In this document: one piece after another, positions 1-5,080 of the stretch | Layout of the letters: each line of letters begins with the position of its first letter | Numbering within the stretch: position 1 is the first letter of the stretch | Source: Promethearchaeota archaeon | Lineage (GTDB): Archaea > Asgardarchaeota > Lokiarchaeia > Sigyniarchaeales > SOKP01 | Reading direction: 5' to 3' | DNA length: 5,080 nucleotides | Assembly: GCA_030615235.1 (NCBI GenBank) | Contig: JAUWZR010000185.1 | Span: forward strand, 1 to 5,080 | The notes under the pieces: generated by a model | Databases searched by the model: none | Seen by the model: only the letters and a program-made list of their open reading frames with translations | What the model was told of the DNA's origin: nothing | Position numbers and translations under genes: made by a program

Positions 1-29
1 TTAATTAACCTACTATTTTCTTGTTTCAT
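1..29 (-). CDS. Possible start of an unknown gene running off the left edge
   Basis: An ATG (complement of 27-29) opens a frame that stays open to the window edge and reads M-K-Q-E-N-S-R-L-I. Only nine codons are visible, so no function can be assigned. Support comes from what precedes it: a Shine-Dalgarno-like AGGT (complement of 38-41) sits 8 nt upstream, and a TATA-like TATAAAT (complement of 54-60) lies about 25-30 nt upstream. The codons lie in the same direction as every other gene here. A nine-codon open frame is easily expected by chance in AT-rich DNA, so this is tentative. Confidence 0.3.
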
Positions 30-37
30 AACAAGTG

Positions 38-60
38 ACCTAAAAATCAACTGATTTATA
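38..60 (-). promoter_or_regulatory. Candidate TATA box and ribosome-binding site for the left-edge gene
   Basis: On the minus strand TATAAAT (54-60) is followed after a short spacer by AGGT (38-41), 8 nt before an ATG at 29. The TATA-to-ATG distance suits an archaeal promoter with a very short leader. With such a short leader the AGGT would lie at or beside the start of the RNA, so both elements may not be functional together. The match is by eye only, and AT-rich sequence produces TATA-like words often. Confidence 0.25.
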
Positions 61-71
61 GAATAACATCG

Positions 72-91
72 AAAAAACAAGTTTTTGTTTT
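72..91 (-). terminator. Hairpin plus T-run downstream of tfb
   Basis: Read on the minus strand, a 7-bp stem AAAACAA/TTGTTTT encloses a 4-nt loop (arms at 85-91 and 74-80) and runs into a stretch of six Ts (complement of 72-77). It lies about 90 nt past the tfb stop codon. Archaeal RNA polymerase terminates mainly at T-runs, with or without a hairpin, so this is a reasonable end for the gar1-tfb transcript. Another T-rich stretch (complement of about 130-143) lies between it and tfb and could act first. The stem is mostly A-T and therefore weak. Confidence 0.4.
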
Positions 92-177
92 CATGTGATA
101 TCGTGATATTATTCAAATTGAAACAATTAATAAAGAAAAATTGGAATTAGTCAAAAGGAATAGTTTTTTGTTTGTTA

Positions 178-1158
178 TTAATAATTTTTTGTTTCTTTTC
201 CTTTAATTCCCAAATCTAAATTTTCTATTAACTCATTAAAGCGATTTCTGACGGTAACTTCCGTGACTTGAGATATTTTAGCGATAGCGCGTTGAGTCCT
301 CCGCTCTTTAGCTAATATAGTCGATGCATAAATAGCTGCGGCACACACGCCAGTTGGACCTCGTCCAGAGGTAAGTCCTCTTAGTTCAGCCATCTTTATT
401 ACTTTCTTTGCTAACTTCTGACACTCAGTGGACAATTCAAGTTCTGAAATAAATCGAGTTAGAAAATCTAAGGGTTTAGTTGGGTTTAATTTAAGTTCTA
501 ACTTTCGTGAGATAAACCTATAGGATCGCCCTATCTCTTTTTTGTTAACTCTAGCTACTTCAGCAATCTCATTTAGAGTGCGTGGGACTTTATACATCCT
601 ACAAGCAGCATATAAACTTGCTGCTGTAACTCCTTCGATACTTCTTCCCCGAATTAAGTGAGCTTTAACAGCATCTCTATATATTTTTGCGGAACACTCA
701 CGTAGATTTTTCTGAAGATCGAGATTTGACGACATTCTATCTAATTCACTTAAGGCAAAGGTAAGATTTCTCTCAGTTGCGTCGGATACGCGGATACGGC
801 TCTGCCACTTTCTCAAACGATATATTTGACCTCTAATTTTAGCTGATATTTCTTTGCCAAAGATGTCTCTATTCTTCCAATCAATCATCGTACTGAGTCC
901 TTTATCATGTATCATCAAAGTCATTGGAGCTCCAGTTCTTGTTCTCTTCTTTTTTTGATCTGAATCAAAAGCACGCCATTCTGGACCCTGGTCTATGTGT
1001 TTTTCAGAGTGAACTAATCCACACATTTCACAAACTAATAAACCTCTATTTTCGTCATATAAAATATTTTCTCCGCATTCACCACAATTATTATGACTTT
1101 GCGTCGAATTTTCTTCTATAAAAGTATTACTTTGATTCCAACTTGAAATTAATAACAC
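178..1158 (-). CDS. tfb: Transcription initiation factor B (TFB, archaeal TFIIB)
   Basis: TFB binds the TBP-TATA complex and the BRE and recruits RNA polymerase for promoter opening. The 326-residue product has the full family architecture and normal length. An N-terminal zinc ribbon has a CxxC-x14-CxxC pattern (C25, C28, C43, C46). The B-finger/reader region follows, with GPEWRAF at about 58-64 and RTGAP...HDKGLST at about 74-90. Two cyclin-like core repeats lie at about 125-220 (with RGRSIEGVTAASLYAACR) and 225-315 (with LTSGRGPTGVCAAAIYAS). The start is GTG. It is the most upstream usable codon, because an in-frame TAA lies 18 nt before it, and the next methionines fall inside the zinc ribbon. 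A purine-rich AAAAAAGG directly precedes it, with no clearly spaced Shine-Dalgarno. The gene follows gar1 after 38 nt and is probably cotranscribed with it. Whether it is the only TFB of the genome cannot be told here. Confidence 0.97.
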   Translation of the reverse strand: MLLISSWNQSNTFIEENSTQSHNNCGECGENILYDENRGLLVCEMCGLVHSEKHIDQGPEWRAFDSDQKKKRTRTGAPMTLMIHDKGLSTMIDWKNRDIFGKEISAKIRGQIYRLRKWQSRIRVSDATERNLTFALSELDRMSSNLDLQKNLRECSAKIYRDAVKAHLIRGRSIEGVTAASLYAACRMYKVPRTLNEIAEVARVNKKEIGRSYRFISRKLELKLNPTKPLDFLTRFISELELSTECQKLAKKVIKMAELRGLTSGRGPTGVCAAAIYASTILAKERRTQRAIAKISQVTEVTVRNRFNELIENLDLGIKGKETKNY

Positions 1159-1196
1159 CTTTTTTATATCTTTTTATAGTGAAAGTTAGAGATGGA

Positions 1197-1445
1197 TTAT
1201 TTCATTTTCGCATAAAAATTGTTATTTGGATTAAATTCCTTCTCTGGAGAAATTTTCATCGAAATGAATGGTAAATTTACTGGACCAAAGATCTCTTTAA
1301 TACGACCTATCTCATCAAATTCTTCAGTAAAAACAGGTTTATTAGTTAGCTTTTCTAAACCTTCGTTCCACTTTCTTGTTCTAAAAATTTGGTGCTTTTT
1401 TGAGCTTCCGAGATAATACAGATTTAACTTGATATACTTCTGCAA
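1197..1445 (-). CDS. gar1: H/ACA RNP subunit Gar1-like protein
   Basis: Gar1 is a small beta-barrel protein that binds the catalytic domain of Cbf5 in H/ACA particles and assists substrate loading and turnover during guided pseudouridylation of RNA. The 82-residue product carries the family hallmark near its middle: a G-R-I-K-E-I-F-G-P-V-N-L-P-F stretch at residues 47-60, followed by a beta strand (ISMKI). The preceding KPVFTEEFDEI matches the usual strand leading into it. The C-terminus is a short NPNNNFYAKMK tail without a Gly/Arg-rich extension, as is usual in archaea. The start is TTG. An in-frame TAG lies 9 nt before it (complement of 1455-1457) and no alternative start codon lies between; the next Met is residue 63. 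A weak AGGG lies about 8 nt upstream. Placement directly before tfb agrees with a neighbourhood seen in other archaea (recalled, not searched). The protein is divergent, so the call rests mainly on the FGPV motif region, length and context. Confidence 0.85.
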   Translation of the reverse strand: MQKYIKLNLYYLGSSKKHQIFRTRKWNEGLEKLTNKPVFTEEFDEIGRIKEIFGPVNLPFISMKISPEKEFNPNNNFYAKMK

Positions 1446-1485
1446 ACAACGACCCTAATATTATTTAAAACTTAGAATAGTGAAT

Positions 1486-1520
1486 GGGTGGTTAATATTT
1501 AAATATAACCCCTATTTAAA
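1486..1520 (-). promoter_or_regulatory. Likely gar1-tfb promoter region with AT-rich palindrome
   Basis: Two TATA-like elements lie upstream of gar1 on the minus strand: TTTAAATA (1513-1520), preceded by CCTTTT, and TATTTAAATA (1496-1505). The second sits inside a perfect 12-bp palindrome ATATTTAAATAT (1495-1506), bounded by GGTTA (1490-1494) and TAACC (1506-1510). GGGT and ACCC lie just outside (1486-1489 and 1508-1511). From the inner element, transcription would start near 1475 and leave a leader of about 30 nt before the TTG of gar1. The symmetry could be an operator for a dimeric regulator or simply AT-rich promoter DNA; no regulator is visible in the window. Confidence 0.4.
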
Positions 1521-1544
1521 AAGGAATATTTTAATGTATTTTCT

Positions 1545-1561
1545 AGCAGTAATGAGCAGTA
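1545..1561. repeat. Direct repeat AGCAGTA spaced by 10 bp
   Basis: AGCAGTA occurs at 1545-1551 and again at 1555-1561, separated by three bases, so the copies start 10 bp apart, one helical turn. On the minus strand this reads TACTGCT twice. It lies about 30-45 bp upstream of the outer TATA-like element of gar1-tfb, where archaeal activators commonly bind. It stands out as relatively GC-containing sequence in an otherwise A/T gap. Function is unknown and chance is possible. Confidence 0.35.
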
Positions 1562-1581
1562 CTATGTTAATCTGTGCTAAT

Positions 1582-1641
1582 AAGAATTATAGGAAAATTC
1601 TTGGTGATTATTTTTAATTCTAGATTAAAATTTGATTTTAA
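1582..1641 (-). terminator. Two AT-rich hairpins after raSEA, possible transcript end
   Basis: Just past the raSEA stop codon the minus strand can fold a 7-bp stem TTAAAAT/ATTTTAA with a 3-nt loop (1625-1641). Further on it can fold AAGAATT/AATTCTT with a 7-nt loop (1582-1602), followed by TTATTAG. Neither is followed by a strong T-run; the longest minus-strand T stretch here is four. They may mark the 3' end of the arcS-raSEA transcript, but all-A/T stems are weak and common in such DNA. The rest of the 199-bp gap holds the direct repeat and promoter listed separately, and no gene that I can support. Confidence 0.25.
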
Positions 1642-1644
1642 ATG

Positions 1645-2748
1645 TTAAATATAGCGTTTTTGAAGTTGGTATTTCACAAGACAATCACACGAATAATCCT
1701 TATCACTTCTTATTAAATGGTTAATGTCTTGAGTTAAAACGAAATTTTTTAAAGATTTTATCATGTGAGAATTACACTCTCTTTTTAGGCAGTTATGAAT
1801 ACCTCGTTTAGTACCTGCCCCAGAAGGCGATGATATGATCCTCACTTCTTTTAGTATATCTCTTTCGTGACACGCTTTGACAATGCATTTAAACAAAGAG
1901 TAGAACCAAGGAGGACGGTATCTATTCTGATAAAATAAATACTCCGTTAGTGTATTTTTTTGGATATTGAGTGGATTAATTGAAATAGTATTCACCTTTA
2001 GTTCTTCTAATTTGAGAATAGAACTAAGGCAATCATCGATAGCTGATTGCTCATTTAGAAACGGAGGTTTAAACAACAAATATATTCTCACGCCTATACC
2101 ATGTTTTTTACATAAATGAATAGCTTCTAAAAAATCTTTAAAAAATAAGCCCTTATTTATATAAGCATTTCTAATGTGATCATTTACCGTTTCCAAACCG
2201 ATTGCTACCTCTATATATATGTTTTCTAAAGCTCTTTTCATTTTTGTTAATTTTTCTCGAGTAATATAATCCACTCGAGACTCTATAACCACTTCTCTAA
2301 TCTTCGGTGTCTTTACTATCTGCTTGTACATATAATCACGTGTGCTTTCAGAGATTTCATCATTATCAAAGAAACTTCCGGAATTAAAAATCTTTAATAC
2401 ATAATCGTCCTTATCTTTGATTATTTCCTCGATTTTTTCTTGAAAAGCGTAATCAATTTGATTTTTTATATGAGCTTGATCGATTTTTTCAACAGTAGAA
2501 TCTTGGATATATCCACACATAGAACATCCACCGCCAGGACCTATTGCCCAGCTACAGCCCCTTGTTCTTAATATGATGGTGAATTCTTTTCCCTTCTCCT
2601 TAAGTAAACGATCTTCCTTTATCCAAAAACTTATTGGTTTATCTAATTGTTTTTCCTCGTAGTTATATTTCTTCTTAATAGCCTTTGATCTAAAAATCTT
2701 TATTTTTTCAACGATAAGGCTATTATCGCTAAATTTTTTCGTAGACAT
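1645..2748 (-). CDS. raSEA: RaSEA, radical SAM partner of archaeosine synthase
   Basis: RaSEA is the radical SAM enzyme that, with ArcS, makes archaeosine at position 15 of tRNA: ArcS attaches lysine to preQ0 in tRNA, and RaSEA cleaves the lysine adduct to leave the amidine (established biochemistry of the pair). From ATG at 2748 the product has 367 residues. The Fe-S site is an Elp3-type Cx9Cx2C (C65, C75, C78) in a G-C-S-W...G-G-G-C-S-M-C-G-Y context. FNSGSFFD (about 121-128), IESRVDY (about 156-162) and IGLETV (about 183-188) mark the radical SAM barrel. A tail with HNCxxxxC (C320, C325) and CDC (C354, C356) matches the family. A TTG two codons upstream (2754) is an alternative start. I prefer ATG because an AGGG lies 10 nt before it but only 4 nt before the TTG. 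The start lies inside the end of arcS, overlapping it by 20 nt, which implies an operon and coupled translation. Confidence 0.93.
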   Translation of the reverse strand: MSTKKFSDNSLIVEKIKIFRSKAIKKKYNYEEKQLDKPISFWIKEDRLLKEKGKEFTIILRTRGCSWAIGPGGGCSMCGYIQDSTVEKIDQAHIKNQIDYAFQEKIEEIIKDKDDYVLKIFNSGSFFDNDEISESTRDYMYKQIVKTPKIREVVIESRVDYITREKLTKMKRALENIYIEVAIGLETVNDHIRNAYINKGLFFKDFLEAIHLCKKHGIGVRIYLLFKPPFLNEQSAIDDCLSSILKLEELKVNTISINPLNIQKNTLTEYLFYQNRYRPPWFYSLFKCIVKACHERDILKEVRIISSPSGAGTKRGIHNCLKRECNSHMIKSLKNFVLTQDINHLIRSDKDYSCDCLVKYQLQKRYI

Positions 2749-4807
2749 GTGCAATTTTCCCTGTTTTTGAATTTTTTATATAATTCGATCCAACGATTAA
2801 GCTTCCTAATCCTATAATTTTTTCTTTATTTTTATCAAAAATCAATGAAATATCTTTTGGAACGAGACTTGGACTAAAACTAACTATCCCTGGGCGAAAT
2901 AAGGTATTACCATTAATTTTTTGCCCATCAAAAACAATATAGTTCGAATTTTCGCCTAAAGGCAATAGTCTATTTGCTGCTATAAGATTTAATTCTATTT
3001 GTCCAGAATTTAAATTAAATTTCCCTAGTTTTTCTCGAGTTAACAAGTCGCTTATTTCTATTTGATGACTTTTTTTGTTTCTCCAAGTTCTAATTCCATT
3101 GTAAAATATTTTTTTGCCAGTATTAGGTCCAAATTGATAATCAATAATTTTAAAAAACTTACGAGTTAAAGATTTTAGGAAGTTTTTATTTTCAGGAATA
3201 GCATCATCTTGATTGTATGAGTCTTTAAGTTCACTTATTTTCGCCTCTAAAGAAAGCAAAGATTCATTGCTTGTAAGATTATTCTTAACCTCAGTAAAGT
3301 AGATTTTATTCTTTATTTTTGAACGAGCGTTCTCAATAATTTTAAAATATCCTGATTCTTTTACGTGACACAATATGGGTATTCTCTCGTCAAATTTTTC
3401 CAAAAGCGAGATTAGCATATTTGAAGCAATTGTAATTTCTTCACTATCCCATTCCCCTGTCACAGAAATATCATATGAATTCACGGGATAAATATTTTCT
3501 AGTTGTCTTGGAATAGCCCCTAAAGGAGATGTTAAGATAATTTCTTGGAAATCAGGAAAATCACGATAGTTCCTTATTACACCATGAAATTTTTTATGAG
3601 ATTTCGAATCGGAGTAGGGTTTCTTTGCTGAGCAAGGAAGTATGATAATCAGTTTTGTCCATGATTCAGGCATAAAACTTTTTAACAATCTCTCCCGAAA
3701 TTCTTGGAAATCTGGTCTATTATATGATAATGCGCCATGGCAATTAATAACTTTATTTGTTTGAGTTAAGGGGGTTTCATATTTTAAAATGTTGAAATAT
3801 TGACTATCAAGCACTTTCAAAGTAGATATTATATTCATGTCGTCATATGAGGATTTTTCAATGAAAGCCCGGAAATCTTCCATTCTCATATACAACTTAA
3901 TTTTATTCATATAAGTGTATGCTGAGATAATGTTATGAAGAGTTAGCTGTTCTGTTTTTTCAGAAGAATACTTATTAGTAAGATTATATTTTAAATTCCT
4001 CTTACAAATCGTACATGGGCACGGAAAATATTTTATTTTATAAATTGGAAGTAAATATTCTATTGTATCATAGAAATTTTCGGCAGATAAATATAATAAA
4101 TAAGAACAATCGATTAAGTCGATCCCTAAATATATTAAAATCGGGTAAAATTTCGGAATAATTCTACCAGAAACCATCAACACTAAATTACTATCGAGCT
4201 CTCGTTTGATTTTAAATATTACTTTTAAAATATTCCTGAAATTACTAAAATTGTCAAATAGATCTACTAAATTTAGTATTCTTACATTTTTATTATTCTT
4301 AATTAAAGGAATGTATAGATCAAATAGTTCATAATAATCATAAATTTTAATAGATAATCCAAAATCTAAATTACTATATTGTTGTAAGATCTGATTAGAT
4401 TCTTTTATAAAATTGATAATTTCCTCTTCGGCAAATTCTTTATTTATAACTGTTGTTGGAATATTGAATGGAATAGAAGGGATAATGTTGTCTTCTGTAA
4501 AAATGTCAATATTAGATGCTAATATTTCCTTAAAAGATTCCATTAAACCATTATGCGTATAGATAAAACCAGTCTCTTTAAATTTTTCTCGTAAGAATCC
4601 AATTTTTAAATAATAATCTTTTAAAATTAAAAAAATCTCATGATCTTCAAATTCCTCAAGAAAGTTTACATTGTTCAGTAAACTTTTTTTCATCGGAACA
4701 ATTATGTTTGGGGTTGAAATAAACTTTTTAGCTTCTTTCGAACAGACTATTCTCCCTACTCTTGAAAACCCTACACTTTTTGTAATTAATTCAAAAAAAT
4801 AACTCAT
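2729..4807 (-). CDS. arcS: ArcS archaeosine synthase (TgtA2) with TGT-like and PUA domains
   Basis: ArcS acts on tRNA already carrying preQ0 at G15 and adds lysine to its nitrile, giving the intermediate that RaSEA cleaves to archaeosine. From ATG at 4807 the product has 692 residues. The N-terminal half resembles tRNA-guanine transglycosylase: GIDLIDCS (from about residue 228) matches the TGT barrel, and CxCxxC plus His (C263, C265, C268, H291) matches the TGT zinc site. The ArcS-defining motif PCx3KPYx2Sx2H spans P391-H404 exactly. A PUA-type RNA-binding domain ends the protein (about 615-692; RPGIVSFSPSLV and GLGSLIVGSN). A TTG three codons earlier (4816) is possible, but ATG is preferred as the stronger codon; neither has a good ribosome-binding site. 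The gene overlaps raSEA downstream. The stretch at about 500-610, between core and PUA, is low in recognisable motifs. The separate ArcTGT that inserts preQ0 is not in this window. Confidence 0.94.
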   Translation of the reverse strand: MSYFFELITKSVGFSRVGRIVCSKEAKKFISTPNIIVPMKKSLLNNVNFLEEFEDHEIFLILKDYYLKIGFLREKFKETGFIYTHNGLMESFKEILASNIDIFTEDNIIPSIPFNIPTTVINKEFAEEEIINFIKESNQILQQYSNLDFGLSIKIYDYYELFDLYIPLIKNNKNVRILNLVDLFDNFSNFRNILKVIFKIKRELDSNLVLMVSGRIIPKFYPILIYLGIDLIDCSYLLYLSAENFYDTIEYLLPIYKIKYFPCPCTICKRNLKYNLTNKYSSEKTEQLTLHNIISAYTYMNKIKLYMRMEDFRAFIEKSSYDDMNIISTLKVLDSQYFNILKYETPLTQTNKVINCHGALSYNRPDFQEFRERLLKSFMPESWTKLIIILPCSAKKPYSDSKSHKKFHGVIRNYRDFPDFQEIILTSPLGAIPRQLENIYPVNSYDISVTGEWDSEEITIASNMLISLLEKFDERIPILCHVKESGYFKIIENARSKIKNKIYFTEVKNNLTSNESLLSLEAKISELKDSYNQDDAIPENKNFLKSLTRKFFKIIDYQFGPNTGKKIFYNGIRTWRNKKSHQIEISDLLTREKLGKFNLNSGQIELNLIAANRLLPLGENSNYIVFDGQKINGNTLFRPGIVSFSPSLVPKDISLIFDKNKEKIIGLGSLIVGSNYIKNSKTGKIAHVYEKI

Positions 4808-4834
4808 ACTATCCAATTAAAGATATTATTCTTA

Positions 4835-4858
4835 GGTAATTAAATTATATTATTTACC
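4835..4858 (-). promoter_or_regulatory. Candidate arcS-raSEA promoter with imperfect palindrome
   Basis: About 30-50 nt upstream of the arcS ATG lies a 24-bp imperfect palindrome, 18 of 24 positions symmetrical, with arms GGTAA and TTACC around an AT-only core. The core contains TATA-like words (ATATAAT, TTTAATTA), so a TBP site would sit inside the symmetry. Transcription from it would begin close to the arcS start, giving a short leader or none. The arrangement resembles an operator overlapping a TATA box and recalls the palindrome upstream of gar1. Prediction by eye only. Confidence 0.35.
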
Positions 4859-4927
4859 ATTTTAAAACGAATCCTAGTTCCAGCTACGCTTTTAGTTTAT
4901 TATGACGGTTAAATTAGGAGAGTAGCT

Positions 4928-5080
4928 TTACTTCGGTTTAACTTTATAATCTCCTCTTTTATACATTTCAAAAAGCATTTTAGCCTCATGAATTGCGTCG
5001 TCAACTGCTCTATGTTTTTCTATATAATTTGTGTTAGGAAAAAGATTATCCCAGGCTTCTTGCATCTTTGGAATTTTATA
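4928..5080 (-). CDS. DEDDh-family 3'-5' exonuclease, C-terminal fragment
   Basis: The last 50 codons of a minus-strand gene are visible, entering from the right edge and ending at TAA (4928-4930). The sequence contains E-K-H-R-A-V-D-D-A-I-H-E-A-K, which matches the third exonuclease motif (Exo III) of DEDDh nucleases: His at visible residue 23 and Asp at 28 give the HX4D spacing, with His as general base and Asp as metal ligand. The preceding AWDNLFPNTNYI and following LFEMYKRGDY fit the final helices of DnaQ/RNase T-like exonucleases. The Exo I and II motifs lie outside the window, so the substrate (DNA proofreading, RNA trimming or other) cannot be decided. It is 120 bp upstream of arcS and in the same direction. 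No strong terminator lies between, so read-through into arcS is possible. Confidence 0.8.
   Translation of the reverse strand, partial: YKIPKMQEAWDNLFPNTNYIEKHRAVDDAIHEAKMLFEMYKRGDYKVKPK

Noticed and set aside
924..1121. Plus-strand open frame of 65 codons within tfb
   Set aside because: It lies wholly opposite the conserved zinc-ribbon and reader region of tfb, and its translation resembles no family I know. It is a shadow frame.
1159..1196. TATA-like CTATAAAAAGATATAAAAAAGG on the minus strand as a separate tfb promoter
   Set aside because: It is only about 15-20 nt from the GTG, so transcription would start inside the gene, before the zinc ribbon but after the only start codon. Cotranscription with gar1 fits better.
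1219..1416. Plus-strand open frame of 65 codons within gar1
   Set aside because: It is opposite the Gar1 coding sequence, whose FGPV motif marks the minus strand as the coding one.
1446..1644. C/D or H/ACA guide RNA in the raSEA-gar1 gap
   Set aside because: I looked on both strands for paired C (RUGAUGA) and D (CUGA) boxes and for a hairpin-ANA arrangement. Only partial matches such as GTGATTA were seen, with no partner box.
4882..4927. Inverted repeat AGCTAC/GTAGCT after the exonuclease gene as a terminator or small RNA
   Set aside because: The 6-bp arms enclose a loop of 34 nt and no T-run follows on the minus strand, so chance is the simpler explanation.
1..5080. Mobile elements, CRISPR arrays, tRNA or rRNA genes, defence systems
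   Set aside because: No transposase or integrase motifs, regularly spaced repeats, cloverleaf-like segments or rRNA-like sequence were seen. All coding sequence of any length is explained by conserved archaeal genes.

Overview
The window is archaeal and AT-rich. The strongest evidence is a complete transcription factor B gene, a Gar1-type H/ACA RNP protein, and an adjacent arcS/raSEA pair for archaeosine, a tRNA base specific to archaea. The lineage cannot be fixed from this sequence. A low-GC Asgard or euryarchaeal genome would fit, but that is a guess. All recognisable genes are on the minus strand, so transcription runs from right to left.

Right to left, the layout is as follows. (1) The C-terminal end of a DEDDh 3'-5' exonuclease enters from the right edge and stops at 4928. 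(2) A gap of about 120 bp follows, with an imperfect palindrome over a likely TATA region. (3) arcS (archaeosine synthase with a TGT-like zinc domain, a PCx3KPYx2Sx2H motif and a C-terminal PUA domain) overlaps raSEA (radical SAM partner) by about 20 nt, which suggests one coupled operon. (4) A 200-bp AT-rich gap holds two hairpins, a 10-bp-spaced direct repeat and a promoter-like palindrome. (5) gar1 and tfb lie 38 nt apart and probably share a transcript; gar1 starts at TTG and tfb at GTG. (6) A 177-bp left-edge segment carries a terminator-like hairpin and possibly the first codons of another minus-strand gene.

Functionally, the window groups RNA modification with basal transcription. ArcS plus RaSEA would convert preQ0 at position 15 of tRNA to archaeosine. 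Gar1 would serve H/ACA-guided pseudouridylation. TFB recruits RNA polymerase to promoters. These are housekeeping genes, and I see no mobile element, CRISPR array, defence system, tRNA or rRNA. I did not find a convincing undescribed system. The most useful items to check are the overlapping arcS/raSEA cassette, the extra cysteines of RaSEA, and the similar GGTWA...TWACC palindromes at both presumed promoters.
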